Shown: in pieces, positions 62,792-64,000 of the stretch
Layout: each line of letters opens with the position of its first letter
Numbering within the stretch: the first letter of the stretch is position 1
NCBI RefSeq assembly: GCF_027925155.1
Contig: NZ_BSDY01000012.1
Coordinates: 41,865-105,864 of the forward strand
Origin: Propionigenium maris DSM 9537
GTDB lineage: Bacteria; Fusobacteriota; Fusobacteriia; Fusobacteriales; Fusobacteriaceae
Reading direction: 5' to 3'
Length of the DNA stretch: 64,000 nt
Notes under the pieces: model-generated
Told to the model about the DNA's origin: nothing
Database searches by the model: none
What the model saw: only the letters and a program-made list of their open reading frames with translations
Made by a program: the position numbers and the translations under genes

Positions 62792-62835
62792 AAAAAAACC
62801 TAAGTATATACCAACTCTCTCAGTATACACTTAGG
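62792..62835 (-). terminator. terminator upstream of the flavoprotein gene
   Basis: CCTAAGT and ACTTAGG outer arms with inner TATA/TATA pairing, followed on the minus strand by TTTTTTTATTTT. Only 45 nt separate it from the flavoprotein start codon, so it is either the end of a small RNA or an attenuator. Confidence 0.85.
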
Positions 62836-62959
62836 CTTGTATTTTATTCTCTTGTGTAAGGTGTACAGCTATCCCTATCTCCAATCTTCTCTTTAACTTT
62901 TCTCTACAGATAGGTATTCCCTGCATCGCTCACACTCTCCTTTTTTCATCTAAACACCA
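62792..62959 (-). ncRNA. structured leader or small RNA of unknown class
   Basis: About 168 nt between a strong promoter and a terminator on the minus strand. Long-range pairs: GTGTGAG (62929-62935) with CTTACAC (62854-62860), then TGCAG with CTGTA, then CCTATCT (62908-62914) with AGATAGG (62874-62880). These stack as one long, bulged hairpin. The shape vaguely recalls 6S RNA but is shorter. It could be an attenuating riboswitch for the flavoprotein or a free small RNA. Confidence 0.55.
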
Positions 62960-62965
62960 AGAGTC

Positions 62966-62994
62966 ATTCTAGCATACTTTCCACATTCCTTCAA
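62966..62994 (-). promoter_or_regulatory. promoter of the structured RNA
   Basis: Minus-strand TTGAAG and TAGAAT with a 17-nt spacer. Confidence 0.7.
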
Positions 62995-63134
62995 CTCCTT
63001 AATCTTTTTTCCTGTTTCTTTTAAAGGTCTTCCCTTTTCTAAACAAGGTTTTACGGTGCTTTAAGCTCATCTAAAATTCAGCTTAATTTTTCCCATAGGA
63101 CATAACTACTTTAGGTTCTCTGTTTTTTTTATCT

Positions 63135-63160
63135 AAAAAAGAGGGAGCTCCCTCCCTCTA
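63135..63160 (-). terminator. pilin gene terminator
   Basis: AGAGGGAG and CTCCCTCT with a 4-nt loop, followed on the minus strand by TTTTTT; overlaps the pilin stop codon. Confidence 0.85.
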
Positions 63161-63622
63161 ATACTCAGACCAGTCTATACTCGAATCTCCGTAACTACCT
63201 TTCTCTAGAGATGCGTGGAGGTCACCACTCTCCACATCATAGTTCCAGCCTCCCTCTTGGCTGTCGGTTACACTCCCCAGATCATAGACCTTATTGGTAT
63301 TCTCTACCCTTATATCTCCATCATCATATGAAGGGGTCTTGGGAAACCTGCCCTTGCTATAGAACTCTGTAAACTTATTACCTCCAGATGAAACCTCAGT
63401 TAAGTCCTGATCCTCTGCTCCATATTTAAACTTTGGATATTCTCCAGACTTTATATAGAATATAGATATACTGGTTCTGAGATTTGCCAGGTTCCCCTGA
63501 ACCTGAGCTATCTTAGCACTATCCGATACTCTTATAAACCTAGGTAAAGCTATTGCTGCAAGGAGCCCGATTATTGCTACTACAATCATGAGCTCAATTA
63601 ATGTGAAACCTGTTTTTTTCAT
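63158..63622 (-). CDS. type IV pilin / pseudopilin
   Basis: A 154-residue prepilin. Class III signal KKTG|FTLIELMIVVAIIGLLAAIALP: cleavage is expected after Gly5, with the conserved Glu at mature position 5. The C-terminal two thirds form a small hydrophilic domain with no cysteine pair. Start at 63622 with GGAGGAGG; an earlier frame of 42 extra codons lacks features. No other pilus gene is adjacent. Confidence 0.92.
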   Translation of the reverse strand: MKKTGFTLIELMIVVAIIGLLAAIALPRFIRVSDSAKIAQVQGNLANLRTSISIFYIKSGEYPKFKYGAEDQDLTEVSSGGNKFTEFYSKGRFPKTPSYDDGDIRVENTNKVYDLGSVTDSQEGGWNYDVESGDLHASLEKGSYGDSSIDWSEY

Positions 63623-63768
63623 ATCCTCCTCCAGCCTCGGATACCTTCCTAAACTAGATTTCCCTAAAAAATTATCACAGCTTTTTAAAAATGTCAAAGC
63701 TCCATCCATAATATTTTCTACGTTTATTTTTAAACCTTTGAAAAACAAGTTGACTTTATTAAAAATTT

Positions 63769-63999
63769 TTATTTAATTTTTAATAGGCTGTTGCAAAAGT
63801 ATTGTATAATTTTCAATATTGCAATGGCCTTTTCTATTGTAAATAATAATATCTTTAAACTAACATTAAAAAACTTCCTGCTTAGCCCTCTAACTCTATG
63901 ATTATCAATAGAGTAGTTTTCTTTTAAATTTCCAAACAACCTTTCTATTTCCCAACGCTTAGCATATCTTTTTCTACCTTCTTTTGAAAGCAGATAAGT
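63769..63999 (-). CDS. DDE transposase, C-terminal part (cut by window edge)
   Basis: The last 76 codons of a minus-strand transposase. KRWEIERLFGNLKENYSIDN has the R-x-x-E-x-x-F-x-x-L-K pattern that carries the final catalytic Glu of IS4/IS5-type DDE enzymes. The coding region ends past a likely IS terminus GGCTGTTGCAAAA at 63786-63798, so the last residues and stop codon may come from flanking DNA. Confidence 0.75.
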   Translation of the reverse strand, partial: TYLLSKEGRKRYAKRWEIERLFGNLKENYSIDNHRVRGLSRKFFNVSLKILLFTIEKAIAILKIIQYFCNSLLKIK

Positions 64000-64000
64000 A
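63786..64000 (-). mobile_element. end of an insertion sequence
   Basis: The sequence GGCTGTTGCAAAAGTATTG resembles the terminal inverted repeats of many DDE insertion sequences and is immediately inside the transposase 3' end. The element continues beyond the window, so the second terminus and target duplication cannot be seen. It lies about 160 nt upstream of the pilin start. Confidence 0.65.

Noticed and set aside
62893..62949. 18-residue minus-strand peptide (MKKGECERCREY...) in the flavoprotein leader
   Set aside because: No ribosome site, and its codons overlap the predicted RNA helices; the structured RNA explains the sequence better.

Overview
The window looks like chromosomal DNA of an anaerobic, amino-acid-fermenting, Gram-negative member of the Fusobacteriota, closest in style to Propionigenium, Ilyobacter or Cetobacterium. 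The reasons are a moderately AT-rich sequence with many AGA/AGG and ATA codons, strong GGAGG ribosome sites, the coenzyme-B12 methylaspartate route of glutamate fermentation, pyruvate:ferredoxin oxidoreductase with Pta/AckA, and diderm markers (an OmpH/Skp chaperone, a lipoprotein and exported enzymes). The genus is an inference. I saw no rRNA, tRNA, CRISPR array or prophage.

Layout. 1-5.1 kb: DUF502, CorC-like and CBS proteins, ndk, an acetyltransferase and a Na+/alanine symporter, all on the minus strand. 5.5-11.7 kb: HAD phosphatase, thioredoxin-like protein, cysK, a plus-strand trio (WYL protein, L-asparaginase, polysaccharide deacetylase) and an EamA transporter. 11.9-19.6 kb: glutamate fermentation genes glmS-glmL-glmE-mal-citD-citE-citF. 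19.9-26.1 kb: DUF1456 protein, a LysR/YeiH divergent pair, and a GlnK/GlnL-like two-component system directly upstream of gltS. 26.2-32.2 kb: OmpH, pabC-pabB-pabA, phosphoesterase, 2-hydroxyacid dehydrogenase, exported MsrA. 32.3-41 kb: a DAACS symporter behind a long structured leader, then the hut genes (hutH, small regulator, hutU, ftcD, hutI, fchA). 41.5-54 kb: nifJ, two YhdH-type reductases, a three-subunit molybdenum hydroxylase, ackA and pta. 54.3-64 kb: ftsY, Crp/Fnr regulator, YibE/F membrane protein, LysM-containing 5'-nucleotidase lipoprotein, metK behind a SAM-I riboswitch, a flavoprotein behind a structured leader, a type IV pilin and the end of an insertion sequence.

The genes form a coherent catabolic set. 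Histidine becomes glutamate plus a one-carbon unit on THF (hut genes). Glutamate enters through GltS. It is then converted to 3-methylaspartate, mesaconate, citramalate and finally acetate plus pyruvate (glm, mal, citDEF). Pyruvate goes to acetyl-CoA (nifJ) and acetate plus ATP (pta, ackA). The mesaconate hydratase step is not in the window.

The most unusual sequence signals are: a five-copy family of about 85-nt intergenic elements sitting just beyond the terminators of minus-strand genes (R1-R5); two structured leader/ncRNA candidates that I cannot assign to a known class (32316-32528 and 62792-62959); helically phased direct repeats in front of gltS; and a 20-bp perfect palindrome covering the transcription start of a YhdH-type reductase gene.
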